Source: Lacisediminihabitans changchengi
GTDB taxonomy: Bacteria > Actinomycetota > Actinomycetes > Actinomycetales > Microbacteriaceae
Direction of reading: 5' to 3'
DNA length: 64,000 nucleotides
NCBI RefSeq assembly: GCF_016634425.1
Contig: NZ_JAEPES010000002.1
Location: forward strand, 1 to 64,000
The notes beneath the pieces were generated by a model, which was not told where the DNA came from, searched no databases, and saw only the letters and a program-made list of their open reading frames with translations. Position 1 is the stretch's first letter. Each line of letters opens with the position of its first letter. A program made the position numbers and the translations under genes. Of this stretch, positions 33,618 through 42,478 are shown piece by piece.

Positions 33618-35366
33618 CTAGCGGCGCTCGCGCTTTTGGTAGGGAGCGCCCGCGTCACGCTTCGGGCGGCCGCCGCGGTCGGGCTTGATTTCGATCAGCT
33701 TGCCGCTGATGCGCGTCGCGGCGAGCTTGTCGAAGGTGTCGCGCGGCAGGTCGGCGGGCAGCTCGACGATGGAGAAGTCGGGACGGATGTCGATGTGCCC
33801 GAAGTCTTCGCGGCTCAGACCGCCCTCGTTCGCGAGCGCGCCGACGATCTGTCGTGGCTCGACCCGGTGACGCTTGCCGACCTCGATGCGGTACGCCGTG
33901 AGCTGCTTGTTCGGGTCACGCGGGCGGCGCTCGCGCTCGGGGCGCTCCGGGCGGTCGTCACGGAAGCGCCCGGCGCCACGCTCCTCGCGCTCGCGAGCCT
34001 GACGCGCGAAACGGGGGTCGTCGGGCGACAGCAGCAGCGGGGTGTCGCCCTGCGCGACGATGGCGAGGGCTGCGGAGACATCCGTTTCCAGCACATCGTG
34101 GTGCGCCACGTAGTGGGCGATGATGTCGCGGAACTCGTTGAGACGCGCCTCGTCGGCAAGCGCCGCGGTGATCGCGTCGTCGAAGCGGGTGAGGCGCGTG
34201 ACGTTGACGTCATCGACGCTCGGCAGACGCATCTCGACCATCGGCTGGCGCGTGGCCCGCTCGATCTGGTCGAGCAGGCGACGCTCGCGCGGGGTGACGA
34301 AGCTGATGGCGGCACCGCTGCGTCCGGCGCGACCGGTGCGGCCGATGCGGTGCACGTACGACTCCGTGTCGATCGGGATGTCGTAGTTGATCACGTGGGA
34401 GATGCGGTCGACGTCGAGACCGCGGGCCGCGACATCCGTTGCCACCAGGATGTCGAGCTTGCCGTTCTTCAACTGCTCGACCGTGCGCTCGCGCTGGGCC
34501 TGCGGCACGTCGCCGCTGATGGCGGTGGCCGAATATCCGCGGGCGCGCAGCTTCTCGGCGAGAGTCTCGGTCTCGCTTTTGGTGCGGACGAAGACGATCA
34601 TGCCCTCGAAGTTCTCCACCTCGAGAATGCGGGTGAGCGCATCGATCTTCTGCGGGTACGAGACCATGAGGTAGCGCTGCGTGGTGTTGACCGAGGTCGT
34701 GGTCTTCGCCTTGATCGTTATCTCTTCGGGATCGTGCAGGTACTTGCTCGAGATGCGGCGGATCTGCGCCGGCATCGTGGCGGAGAACAGCGCGATCTGC
34801 TTGTCGTCGGGGGTGTCGGCGAGAATCGTCTCGACATCCTCGGCGAAGCCCATCTTCAGCATCTCGTCGGCCTCATCGAGCACCAGGTACTTGAGCTGCG
34901 AGAGGTCGAGGGTGCCCTTTTCGAGGTGGTCCATGATGCGACCGGGCGTGCCGACGACGACATGCACGCCGCGACGCAGAGCGGATAACTGGGTGCCGTA
35001 ACCCTGGCCGCCATAGACCGGCAGCACGTGCACGCCCTTGAGGTGCGAGGAGTAGCTCTCGAACGCCTCGCAGACCTGCAGCGCGAGCTCGCGGGTCGGG
35101 GCGAGTACGAGTGCCTGCGGGGTCTTCTGCGACAGGTCGAGTCGATCGAGGATCGGCAGCGCGAAGGCCGCGGTCTTGCCGGTGCCGGTCTGCGCAACGC
35201 CGAGCACATCGCGGCCCTCGAGCAGCAGCGGGATCGTCGCGGCCTGGATGGCGGACGGGCTTTCGTAGCCGACATCCTTGAGTGCTTTGAGAACCGGAGC
35301 CCCGAGTCCGAGATCGGCAAAGGTGGTGGTGGGAGCTTCTGGCTCGGATGTTTCGGGGGAAGTCAT
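33618..35366 (-). CDS. deaD: DEAD-box RNA helicase with DbpA-type RNA-binding domain (DeaD/CsdA-like)
   Basis: This 582-residue protein has the Q motif (FADLGL, ~16), Walker A AQTGTGKT (~59-66), PTRELALQ, VLDEADEML, SAT and HRIGRTGRAGR, all intact. A DbpA RNA-binding domain near residues 480-555 is followed by a basic RGG-like tail (KPDRGGRPKRD). Proteins of this type unwind structured RNA during ribosome assembly and cold adaptation. It is transcribed alone. Confidence 0.92.
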   Translation of the reverse strand: MTSPETSEPEAPTTTFADLGLGAPVLKALKDVGYESPSAIQAATIPLLLEGRDVLGVAQTGTGKTAAFALPILDRLDLSQKTPQALVLAPTRELALQVCEAFESYSSHLKGVHVLPVYGGQGYGTQLSALRRGVHVVVGTPGRIMDHLEKGTLDLSQLKYLVLDEADEMLKMGFAEDVETILADTPDDKQIALFSATMPAQIRRISSKYLHDPEEITIKAKTTTSVNTTQRYLMVSYPQKIDALTRILEVENFEGMIVFVRTKSETETLAEKLRARGYSATAISGDVPQAQRERTVEQLKNGKLDILVATDVAARGLDVDRISHVINYDIPIDTESYVHRIGRTGRAGRSGAAISFVTPRERRLLDQIERATRQPMVEMRLPSVDDVNVTRLTRFDDAITAALADEARLNEFRDIIAHYVAHHDVLETDVSAALAIVAQGDTPLLLSPDDPRFARQAREREERGAGRFRDDRPERPERERRPRDPNKQLTAYRIEVGKRHRVEPRQIVGALANEGGLSREDFGHIDIRPDFSIVELPADLPRDTFDKLAATRISGKLIEIKPDRGGRPKRDAGAPYQKRERR

Positions 35367-35426
35367 GGCTTAACGGTAGTCGCGTCGGCTGAAGGAAATC
35401 GCCGCCTCCGGGGAGGAGGGAGCGTG

Positions 35427-35582
35427 TTATCCGTCGTTCTCCTCATAGTCCGGCTCTTCGGCGAAATCATCATCGGCATCGTCGGGCGGTGAGGGAAGGG
35501 GCGCCGAGGGGTGCAGCTCCTCCTCGGTGTCATCCGGATTCAGGCCCTGGACGTCGAAATCGTCTGAGTCGCGCTTGGTCAT
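35427..35582 (-). CDS. Small, very acidic hypothetical protein
   Basis: This 51-residue protein starts at ATG 35582 (MTKRDSDDFDVQGLNPDD). More than a third of the residues are Asp or Glu, with a proline patch (PSAPLPSPPDD) in the middle. A purine-rich stretch (GAGAGAGACGAG) precedes the start. There is no known domain. GC3 bias and the clean start support expression. Confidence 0.5.
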   Translation of the reverse strand: MTKRDSDDFDVQGLNPDDTEEELHPSAPLPSPPDDADDDFAEEPDYEENDG

Positions 35583-35778
35583 GGCATCTCGTCTCTCTCG
35601 TCTCGCCTTTCCATCATGCCGCTCGGCGTGCCGAGGGGATAGCTGCAATGAGACGGGTTGACATCCTGCGCCTCGACCGTGGTGCTTCTCGGGGCAACGG
35701 GGGATACTTTAAGGCCACCGGTTGGCTGATTGCCGCATCACGACGCGGGTAGGCGACCGCCATTTGCAGGGATGGCTG

Positions 35779-37554
35779 ATGACCGAAGAACGCGGCGTCG
35801 AGACTACCGTCGGCACACTGCTGTCGTTGAACGTGGGGCTGCCGAAAGACGTCTCGTGGCACGGTAAGACGGTGCACACCGGCGTCTACAAGTACCCGGT
35901 CGATGGTGCACGGCTCGTTCGACGCCTCAACGTCGACGGCGATGGGCAAGGCGATCTGGCTGGCCACGGCGGGGAGAACCGTGCGGTGATGGTCTACCAG
36001 CAGGAGTCCTATGACTACTGGACCGAGAACCTGAAGCGCGATGACCTGACGCCAGGCACGTTTGGTGAAAACTTCACCATCAGTGGCCTCCCTGACAGCG
36101 AAGTGTGCATCGGTGACCGGTACCGCATCGGCGATGCCACGTTCGAGGTAACCCAACCCCGAGTGACGTGTTACCGGGTGGGAATACGCCTGGGCGTTGC
36201 AGAGATGGCGTCCCTGCTCGTCGGCCACCATCGACCAGGATTCTATTTCCGGGTGATCGAAGAAGGCGAGGTTCAGGCGGGCGACTCGATCGTCAAGGTC
36301 GAATCGGGGCGTCATCGCCTCAAGGTGGCCGACATCGATGCCCTTCTGTATCTCTCAAACCGCTCGCACGACATGCTGAAACTCGCCGTCGACGTGCCGG
36401 CCTTGAGCCCGGGCTGGCAACAGTCGTTCAAGGAGATTCTGGCGGCCGCGGACGCGGGCAACACCATCGACGCCAATCTGGTGATCGGCAGCGAGCCCGC
36501 CTGGCCAGGTTTTCGTCCGTTTACCGTGGTCAAAACCGAGCGAGCAACACCCTCCGTCTTGTCGGTGTACCTGGCCGACAAGTCGGGGGCGGCGCTGCCG
36601 GCGGCGAGGCCGGGCCAGTACTTGACCTTAAGACTGACGGTGAATGGCGTGGCGGCCGTGCGAAGTTATTCGATCTCCGCCCCACCGAACGAGTCGTACT
36701 ACCGAATCAGCGTCAAGCGCGAAGACCATGGAACGGTCAGCCGGTATATCCACGACCAACTGACCGTGGGCACCGTCGTCGATGTCGCCGCCCCTCGGGG
36801 GGAATTCGTGCTCGATTCGACGGACGAACCGGTGGTTCTGATCTCGGCCGGGATCGGGATATCTCCGGTGCTGGCGATGCTTGCGTCGATTGCATCCACG
36901 CAGCGGGATCGGCAGGTGTGGTGGTTGCACGTATCGAGAACCGAAACCGACTATGCGCTCGCCTGCGAGGTAGAGACACTGCTCGAGCAGCTTCCCAACG
37001 CTCGGTCGTTCGTGTGGCTGACGAGAGCCGAAGCGCCACGAGATCAGCCGGTGGCCGGGACGACGTTCGGGCGACTCGATTCTGAGGGGTTGCGGGGTCT
37101 GGGTTTTTCCGCGGCGTCGAGCGCTTATGTCTGCGGGCCGACGGCCTTCAATGACATGGTGACATCGTCGCTGATCGACATCGGCATTGCTCCCGCAAAC
37201 GTGCACTCGGAGATCTTCTCGGCGTTGAGCTCGATGAATCCAGGGGTTGTGCAACGGGCGGCCGTCACCCCGCACGCGCCGGCAGGTGCGCCCGGCACGG
37301 GCCCGGCGGTCACGTTCGCACGAAGCGGGCTCACCGTGAACTGGTCGGACCAATACCAGTCGCTGCTGGAGCTTGCCGAGGCCTGCGACGTCTCGACGAG
37401 GTGGTCGTGCCGCACGGGGGTCTGTCACACCTGCATCACCGGGTTGCTCAGCGGCGACGTCGAGTATTCGACCGAACCGCTCGAGCGTCCCGAGCCATCG
37501 AACGTGTTGATCTGTGTGTCCCAGCCCACGGACGAGACCGTGCTCGACGCATGA
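35779..37554 (+). CDS. MOSC domain - ferredoxin reductase - [2Fe-2S] ferredoxin fusion
   Basis: This 591-residue protein has three parts. A YiiM-like MOSC domain with the conserved Cys131 (QPRVTCYRVG) for the molybdenum cofactor occupies residues ~5-215. A flavin/NAD(P)H reductase follows with RSYSIS, GIGISPVLAML and YVCGPTAFND. The C-terminal plant-type ferredoxin has SCRTGVCHTC and a later Cys in LICVSQP. ATG 35779 after AGGGA is preferred to TTG 35722. MOSC proteins of this group reduce N-hydroxylated compounds such as base analogues, and here the electron chain is built into one chain. The MFS gene overlaps its stop. Confidence 0.88.
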   Translation: MTEERGVETTVGTLLSLNVGLPKDVSWHGKTVHTGVYKYPVDGARLVRRLNVDGDGQGDLAGHGGENRAVMVYQQESYDYWTENLKRDDLTPGTFGENFTISGLPDSEVCIGDRYRIGDATFEVTQPRVTCYRVGIRLGVAEMASLLVGHHRPGFYFRVIEEGEVQAGDSIVKVESGRHRLKVADIDALLYLSNRSHDMLKLAVDVPALSPGWQQSFKEILAAADAGNTIDANLVIGSEPAWPGFRPFTVVKTERATPSVLSVYLADKSGAALPAARPGQYLTLRLTVNGVAAVRSYSISAPPNESYYRISVKREDHGTVSRYIHDQLTVGTVVDVAAPRGEFVLDSTDEPVVLISAGIGISPVLAMLASIASTQRDRQVWWLHVSRTETDYALACEVETLLEQLPNARSFVWLTRAEAPRDQPVAGTTFGRLDSEGLRGLGFSAASSAYVCGPTAFNDMVTSSLIDIGIAPANVHSEIFSALSSMNPGVVQRAAVTPHAPAGAPGTGPAVTFARSGLTVNWSDQYQSLLELAEACDVSTRWSCRTGVCHTCITGLLSGDVEYSTEPLERPEPSNVLICVSQPTDETVLDA

Positions 37555-39050
37555 GCGCCCCAGACAGCGCTGAGACTCAGCGGCCGCTGGTTGCGCTGCG
37601 AAGCGCGGCGGGGGCCTGGCTCATTGTCGCTACGGTTCTGTCGTCGATCGTCGGTTTTCTCGATGCGAACGTGATCAACGTCGCTGTGCCTGCCATCAAG
37701 CGCGACCTCGGCGGGGGCGCCACCGAGCTGCAGTTCGTCGTCACGGGCTACCTGCTCACTGTGGCTTCGCTACTGCTTCTTTCTGGATCGCTCTCCGATC
37801 GATTCGGCCGGCGACGAGTGCTCCAGGTCGGATTGCTGGTTATGCTGCTGGCTTCCGTCTTGTGCTGCGTCGCACCCACGCTCGGGTGGCTGATCGCCGC
37901 GCGCGTCGTGCAAGGCGCCGGCGGAGCTCTCGTCGTGCCCAGCAGTCTCGCCATGCTCAACGGCACGTTACGCATGGGCGACCGTGCGCGCGGCATCGGT
38001 ATCTGGGCGGGCCTGGCGACCCTGGGCACCACCGTCGGGCCGTTCGCCGGCGGGTGGCTGGTAGACAACGCGTCGTGGCGTTGGGTGTTCTTGCTCAACA
38101 TCCCAATCATCGTGCTTGCGCTGATAGTGCTGCGCTTGGTGCCAGAAGTCGTGAAGAAAGTGAAGACGGCGCACGCTGACCTCCCGGGCGCGCTCCTGGC
38201 CGTCGTCGGTCTCGGCGGTACCACCTACGCACTCACGGCAGGCCCGTCGGCGGGCTGGCTGCAGCCGCTGGTGGTGCTGGCGGGAGTGGTGGGTGTCGCC
38301 GCGCTCGTCGGGCTGGTGCTCGTCGAGCGCAAGAGTCCTTCGCCGATGATGCGCCTGTCGCTGTTTTCTTCCCGCCAGTTCTCGGCGATCAACATCACGA
38401 CCGTGCTGCTCTATGGCGGGATGGCCGCGGCCGGCTACTTGCTCGTGCTCCGATGCGAACTGCAGCTGGGCTACACCGCGGCGCAGGCGGGTGCCGTGCT
38501 CATCCCGGAATCTGCGGTGTTCCTGCTTCTCTCGCCCCTCAGCGGCGTGCTCGTGACGCGCATCGGCCCACGCTGGCTCATGGTCGCGGGAATCACGGCG
38601 GTGGCCCTGGCCTTTGTTCTGCTCTCCGGTGCGAGCCCGGGCCAGAGTTACGTGCAGGCGATCCTGCCCGGCGCGTTGGCCTGGGGGCTCGGTGCCGGGC
38701 TCTTGGTGACCCCACTCACGGCCTCGGTTCTCGCCGCAGTGAGAGACGCCGATCTCGGAGAAGCGTCCGCCATCAATGACGGCGCATCCCGCGTCGGTGC
38801 CCTGCTCGTGACGGCCTTGGTGCCGGTGCTGATCGGATCGACCGGTGGGATGGAGCTTGCGCTGGCTGTCGACCGGGGATACTCGTCGGCGATGATCGTG
38901 ATGGCCGTGCTCGCGGCCGCGTCAGCTGTGGTCACGGGCATCTTCGTGTCAAACGCTCGCGGCGCTGCCCTTCAGATGACCCCTGGACCACGGGTGAACT
39001 CGTGTGCGATCCCGCTCGTCGATCGACCCGTGGGCACAAAGCAACCCTGA
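37551..39050 (+). CDS. MFS drug exporter, DHA2 (14-helix) type
   Basis: This 499-residue membrane protein starts at ATG 37551, overlapping the previous stop (ATGA), so the frame extension upstream is discarded. It has many hydrophobic helices, the motif A region SLSDRFGRRRVLQ, and motif C-like GLATLGTTVGPFAGGWL. It probably exports a toxic organic compound by proton antiport. Co-translation with the MOSC-reductase suggests both deal with the same class of toxic, possibly N-hydroxylated, molecules (inference). Confidence 0.88.
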   Translation: MSAPDSAETQRPLVALRSAAGAWLIVATVLSSIVGFLDANVINVAVPAIKRDLGGGATELQFVVTGYLLTVASLLLLSGSLSDRFGRRRVLQVGLLVMLLASVLCCVAPTLGWLIAARVVQGAGGALVVPSSLAMLNGTLRMGDRARGIGIWAGLATLGTTVGPFAGGWLVDNASWRWVFLLNIPIIVLALIVLRLVPEVVKKVKTAHADLPGALLAVVGLGGTTYALTAGPSAGWLQPLVVLAGVVGVAALVGLVLVERKSPSPMMRLSLFSSRQFSAINITTVLLYGGMAAAGYLLVLRCELQLGYTAAQAGAVLIPESAVFLLLSPLSGVLVTRIGPRWLMVAGITAVALAFVLLSGASPGQSYVQAILPGALAWGLGAGLLVTPLTASVLAAVRDADLGEASAINDGASRVGALLVTALVPVLIGSTGGMELALAVDRGYSSAMIVMAVLAAASAVVTGIFVSNARGAALQMTPGPRVNSCAIPLVDRPVGTKQP

Positions 39051-39079
39051 TCGAGCATCGCCAGTCCTCGACCGTCTAG

Positions 39080-39895
39080 TCAGCGCGCCACCCGAATGAC
39101 CGCCTGCACGGCGGCGTGGTCTGACGCCCAGCCCCTGTCGAAGCGGGTCGTGTTGATGCCGACCTTCTCGATGCTCACGCCGGGGGTCGTCAGAATCCAG
39201 TCGATGCGCTTGTGGTCGTGCTTCGGCGGGTGGTAATCGAGAAACGTGCCCCAGACCTCCGTGACGCGGCGGTCCGCGGCATCCCAGGTGTCGACCAGCC
39301 GGCCATCGCCCAACAGGGCGGTGTGGACTTCGGAGTTTGCATCCGTGTTGAAATCCCCGGTGATGATGGTCGGCAGGCCGGAGACGAGCGCGACATCCCG
39401 CAACCGATCGGCGCTGCGCAGGCGCGAGGTGCGGGAGCGGTTGTCGAAGTGTGTGTTGATGAAGTGGAAGCGCGTCTCGGTGGCGACGTCGGCGAAGGTC
39501 GCGTCGACGATCACGCGGGGCGTGCGGTTGCCCCAGGTCGAGGAGCCCTGCGCGTCGGGGGTGTCGGAGAGCATGGTCTGCGTGAAGTCGATCAGACGTA
39601 CGCGCTCGCGGTCGTAGAAGATCGGGCAGCCCTCACCGCGCCCGTTCTTTTCGCGCCCGTGACCGATCGACCGGTACTGCTCGCCCAGGGCGTGGCGCAC
39701 GAAGGTGGCCTGCTCGGGAAGGGCCTCCTGAACGCCGAGGATGCTGGGGCGCTCTTCCTCGAGCAGCTGCTTCAGTAGCGGTTGCCGGTGCGGCCAGCGG
39801 TCGGCGAGCACCGGGTTGAGGTTCGTCATGCGGCGACGGATGTTGTAGCTCATCACGTGCAGTTCGGGCGGAGGAGTGGGCCCCATGAGTGGCAT
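39080..39895 (-). CDS. Endonuclease/exonuclease/phosphatase (EEP) family protein
   Basis: This 271-residue protein has all EEP core motifs: MSYNIRR, GVQEALPEQ, INTHFDNRS, ITGDFNTD, KRIDWIL and ASDHAAVQ, which bind a divalent metal and cleave phosphodiester or phosphomonoester bonds. It has no signal peptide. Substrates in this family range from DNA to phospholipids and cannot be told apart here. Confidence 0.85.
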   Translation of the reverse strand: MPLMGPTPPPELHVMSYNIRRRMTNLNPVLADRWPHRQPLLKQLLEEERPSILGVQEALPEQATFVRHALGEQYRSIGHGREKNGRGEGCPIFYDRERVRLIDFTQTMLSDTPDAQGSSTWGNRTPRVIVDATFADVATETRFHFINTHFDNRSRTSRLRSADRLRDVALVSGLPTIITGDFNTDANSEVHTALLGDGRLVDTWDAADRRVTEVWGTFLDYHPPKHDHKRIDWILTTPGVSIEKVGINTTRFDRGWASDHAAVQAVIRVAR

Positions 39896-39943
39896 GGGGT
39901 CAGCCTATGCGGCATGCCGCTCGGGGTGCGGGATGTGCCGCGC

Positions 39944-40204
39944 CTAACCTGCCTCGGGGTCGGCGACATGGGGCCATAGCTCGTGTTGCACCATGTGGGC
40001 GAGCTCTCTCAACAGGTCGACGTCGAGCTCGTCGGTGCCTGCCAGATCCCGCTGGTGGTCTTTGTCGAGCACCGTGATCACCGCGGACTCCGCGCTGAAC
40101 GCCTGGTTCGCCAGCAACAGGATGTGTTGCAGCCGCCCCCTCGTTGCCGGCTCCAGCGGTGCCAACTCGTCGACCGCTCGCTGCCGGTCCCCGAGAGGTG
40201 TCAT
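39944..40204 (-). CDS. Small protein resembling the start of a GAF domain
   Basis: This 86-residue protein starts at ATG 40204 (GGGGGAATC upstream). Residues ~24-50 (LQHILLLANQAFSAESAVIT, VLDKDHQRD) match the opening helix and first strands of GAF domains, but the chain ends before the ligand pocket would be complete. It may be a shortened regulatory module or the stump of a larger sensor. It lies 32 bp after the PRC-barrel gene on the same strand. Confidence 0.6.
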   Translation of the reverse strand: MTPLGDRQRAVDELAPLEPATRGRLQHILLLANQAFSAESAVITVLDKDHQRDLAGTDELDVDLLRELAHMVQHELWPHVADPEAG

Positions 40205-40235
40205 GATTCCCCCGAACCCGTTCGGGCCTGAGCCC

Positions 40236-40649
40236 TCAGGCCGTCGGCGTGCGCGGGTCTGTATCCCTCGAATCGGTCTGCAGGTGCAGATCGATGTCGC
40301 GCGTGCGAGAGACCTCGCCTTCAACCGGCACCAGGCCGGTGATCCCGCGATAGTAGGCGTAAAGACTTGTCTGCTCCTCCTGGCCAATCGAGCCGGACGC
40401 GTCGACGCTCGGCGCATCTTTCACGATCTCTTTGGAGAACGGGATGCGGATGTCGCCGCCGATCTCGTCTGCGCGCTCAAGCGGGATGAAATACTCCGAC
40501 CGTCCGAGCAGCCCCATCTTTACGGTTGCCCAGTTCGGCTGACCCGAGCCAGGGTCGACGTAGATCTGCCCGACGGTGCCGATCTTCTCGCCGTCGGCGT
40601 CGACCACGGCAACGCCGATGAGGCTCGCGACATTCTGTGCGTTGATCAT
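40236..40649 (-). CDS. PRC-barrel domain protein
   Basis: This 137-residue protein has a PRC-barrel in its N-terminal ~85 residues (LIGVAVVDADGEKIGTVGQI, NWATVKMGLLGRSEYFIPL), followed by a polar tail. PRC-barrels occur in stress and ribosome-maturation proteins. Its start shares one base with the stop of the upstream membrane-protein gene (TGATG), indicating one operon. Confidence 0.82.
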   Translation of the reverse strand: MINAQNVASLIGVAVVDADGEKIGTVGQIYVDPGSGQPNWATVKMGLLGRSEYFIPLERADEIGGDIRIPFSKEIVKDAPSVDASGSIGQEEQTSLYAYYRGITGLVPVEGEVSRTRDIDLHLQTDSRDTDPRTPTA

Positions 40650-41311
40650 CAGCGGCCCAGCCCGACGCGGTCGATCTTGCGGTGGTAGCGCATGCCAGCG
40701 AGGCCGCCCAGCAGCGCAGCGAGCAGGCTGGCGACCGCGACCGCGATGGCGGTGATGATGCCGCCCACCGTGACCGAGCCCTCGTCAAGCGGAATGCGCG
40801 GAAAGCTGTTGAGATTCGCCAGCACATTGAACCGGCTGCCGGCGATCGCGACGATGATGGCCACCACAACAGCGATGACTACGGCCCACAGCCACACCGC
40901 GAGGCCCTGTTTGGCGCCACTGAAGCGCGCCATGCGTCCAGCGACGTAGCCGCCAGCGAGGTAGGCGATGAAGATGACGACGACGAGGGCGATGGCGCCG
41001 ACGACCCCGACGGTTTCTGCGTTGTCGGCCGCGGCATCCGCTGCCTTGCCGGTCGAGCCGCTATTGGTGCCAAGCCCCACCGCTGCGCCCGCGGCGCTGA
41101 CCAGCGCGGTCAGTAACACCGCGGTGCCGGTGGCGGTGAGCCAGCCGAAGAACGCCGAGCCGAACTTGAACCCACCGAACTCTTCCTTCTCGCGCTCGAA
41201 GACGTCGTGGCGGAGGGTGTGCGTGCCGTCCACCGCGACGGCGGCGTCGGTGGACGTGGTGTCGTAGACGGGGGCGCCGGGTTCGCGGCGCGGAGTGACG
41301 GGATCGGTCAT
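40649..41311 (-). CDS. Four-helix membrane protein of unknown function
   Basis: This 220-residue protein starts at ATG 41311 with AAAGGA upstream. A polar N-terminus (~65 residues) precedes four hydrophobic segments (ATGTAVLLTALVSAAGAAVG; GVVGAIALVVVIFIAYLAGG; LWAVVIAVVVAIIVAIAG; IITAIAVAVASLLAALLGG), Gly/Ala-rich like small channel-forming or stress-membrane proteins. No family name is recognised. Coupling to the PRC-barrel gene suggests a shared role in envelope stress. Confidence 0.7.
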   Translation of the reverse strand: MTDPVTPRREPGAPVYDTTSTDAAVAVDGTHTLRHDVFEREKEEFGGFKFGSAFFGWLTATGTAVLLTALVSAAGAAVGLGTNSGSTGKAADAAADNAETVGVVGAIALVVVIFIAYLAGGYVAGRMARFSGAKQGLAVWLWAVVIAVVVAIIVAIAGSRFNVLANLNSFPRIPLDEGSVTVGGIITAIAVAVASLLAALLGGLAGMRYHRKIDRVGLGR

Positions 41312-41497
41312 GGAGGAGTCCTTTGTGAGGCCGGAAACACATGCGGTTACCCGCACGGTACCGACGTTTGGCCTCGTGCAGCACCCGCTTGCACTCTCGC
41401 GGGATGCGGGTAGCTGCCGGTGGCACTGCTTCGGCCCGCCCCGAATTGGGGATTTTTCCTCGACTCCGACGCGGCTAGCGTCTCTGCGGGGGTAACG

Positions 41498-42478
41498 GTG
41501 AGCGAAATCGTGAAGTCAGAACAGGCTGACATTGGTGGGAAGTCCGTGGTGCAAGCGCGAACTGACTTCGCGGGAATCCACGCCCTCCTCTCCCGCCGGC
41601 CAGGGTATGCCGTCGCCGAGAAGTGTCTGGAGGTGCAGATCGCCGCCGAACTCGCAGAATCGTCGCTGCGCGCCAACGGTCGACGGATACTTCACGACAG
41701 CGCCTGGTCTTGGTACATGGGTGCGATCGGGGAAATCGAGGTCGGCAGGATTCTGAGCTCGCTCGGTCCTGAGTGGATGGTGCGTCACGCGGTTCCCATC
41801 GGCGCGGGCACGAAGGATGTCGACCACCTCCTGATCGGCCCTGGTGGAGTCTTTGCGCTAAACACCAAACATCACCGCGACGCGAGAATCTGGATTGGCG
41901 ATCACGTCATGCGGGTCAATAACGCCGATAAACATCACATGCGAGACGCACAGCGAGACGCGACGGACGTGGCAAATCGGCTTCGCGCGAAAATAGGCTT
42001 CCCGGTAACGGTGTCCGCGGCGGTTGTGCTCATCGGACACCGTTCGATTAGCGACGCTCGTCGAGGGGTAGCGCACCCGGCCGAGGTTGTCGCTGCTGTT
42101 GACCTGCTCCGCTGGCTGAATTCACGCCCGCGGCAGATGGACGACACACAGCTCGCGCTGATCCGATTGGCAGCTGAAGAACCCGACACCTGGCATGTCG
42201 ATCCGAACGCCGCAAACACTCTGCGCGTCATGCAGCGGTTCGAGCGGTTGCGGGCGGAGATCGGCGATACGCCGGCGCGGGGAATGACCGCTGCGAACCC
42301 TCACGGGGCACCGACGAATCATCGACGCCCGCCATCCTCGAGGCCGGCACCAGCGCGCCAAGCGAAGCCCGAGCCGACTCGCGGCGGCAAAATACTTCGT
42401 TTGCTCGTGATCGGCGCGCTCGCCATATGGGGTGCGTCGAATGTGGGGTCGGCCATCGCCCGATTGCTCTATGGCTAG
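41498..42478 (+). CDS. NERD domain protein with C-terminal membrane anchor
   Basis: This 326-residue protein starts at GTG 41498 with GCGGGGGTAA upstream (GTG 41420 is an alternative lacking such a site). The nuclease-related NERD core shows GAIGEIEVGRIL, DVDHLLIGPGGVF and LNTKHH, the actinobacterial form of the PD-(D/E)xK centre with Asn in place of Glu. A Pro-rich linker leads to a C-terminal helix (ILRLLVIGALAIWGASNVG). NERD proteins are thought to handle DNA, but activity is rarely shown. The 3' end overlaps the convergent dGTPase-like gene by 4 bp. Confidence 0.8.
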   Translation: MSEIVKSEQADIGGKSVVQARTDFAGIHALLSRRPGYAVAEKCLEVQIAAELAESSLRANGRRILHDSAWSWYMGAIGEIEVGRILSSLGPEWMVRHAVPIGAGTKDVDHLLIGPGGVFALNTKHHRDARIWIGDHVMRVNNADKHHMRDAQRDATDVANRLRAKIGFPVTVSAAVVLIGHRSISDARRGVAHPAEVVAAVDLLRWLNSRPRQMDDTQLALIRLAAEEPDTWHVDPNAANTLRVMQRFERLRAEIGDTPARGMTAANPHGAPTNHRRPPSSRPAPARQAKPEPTRGGKILRLLVIGALAIWGASNVGSAIARLLYG

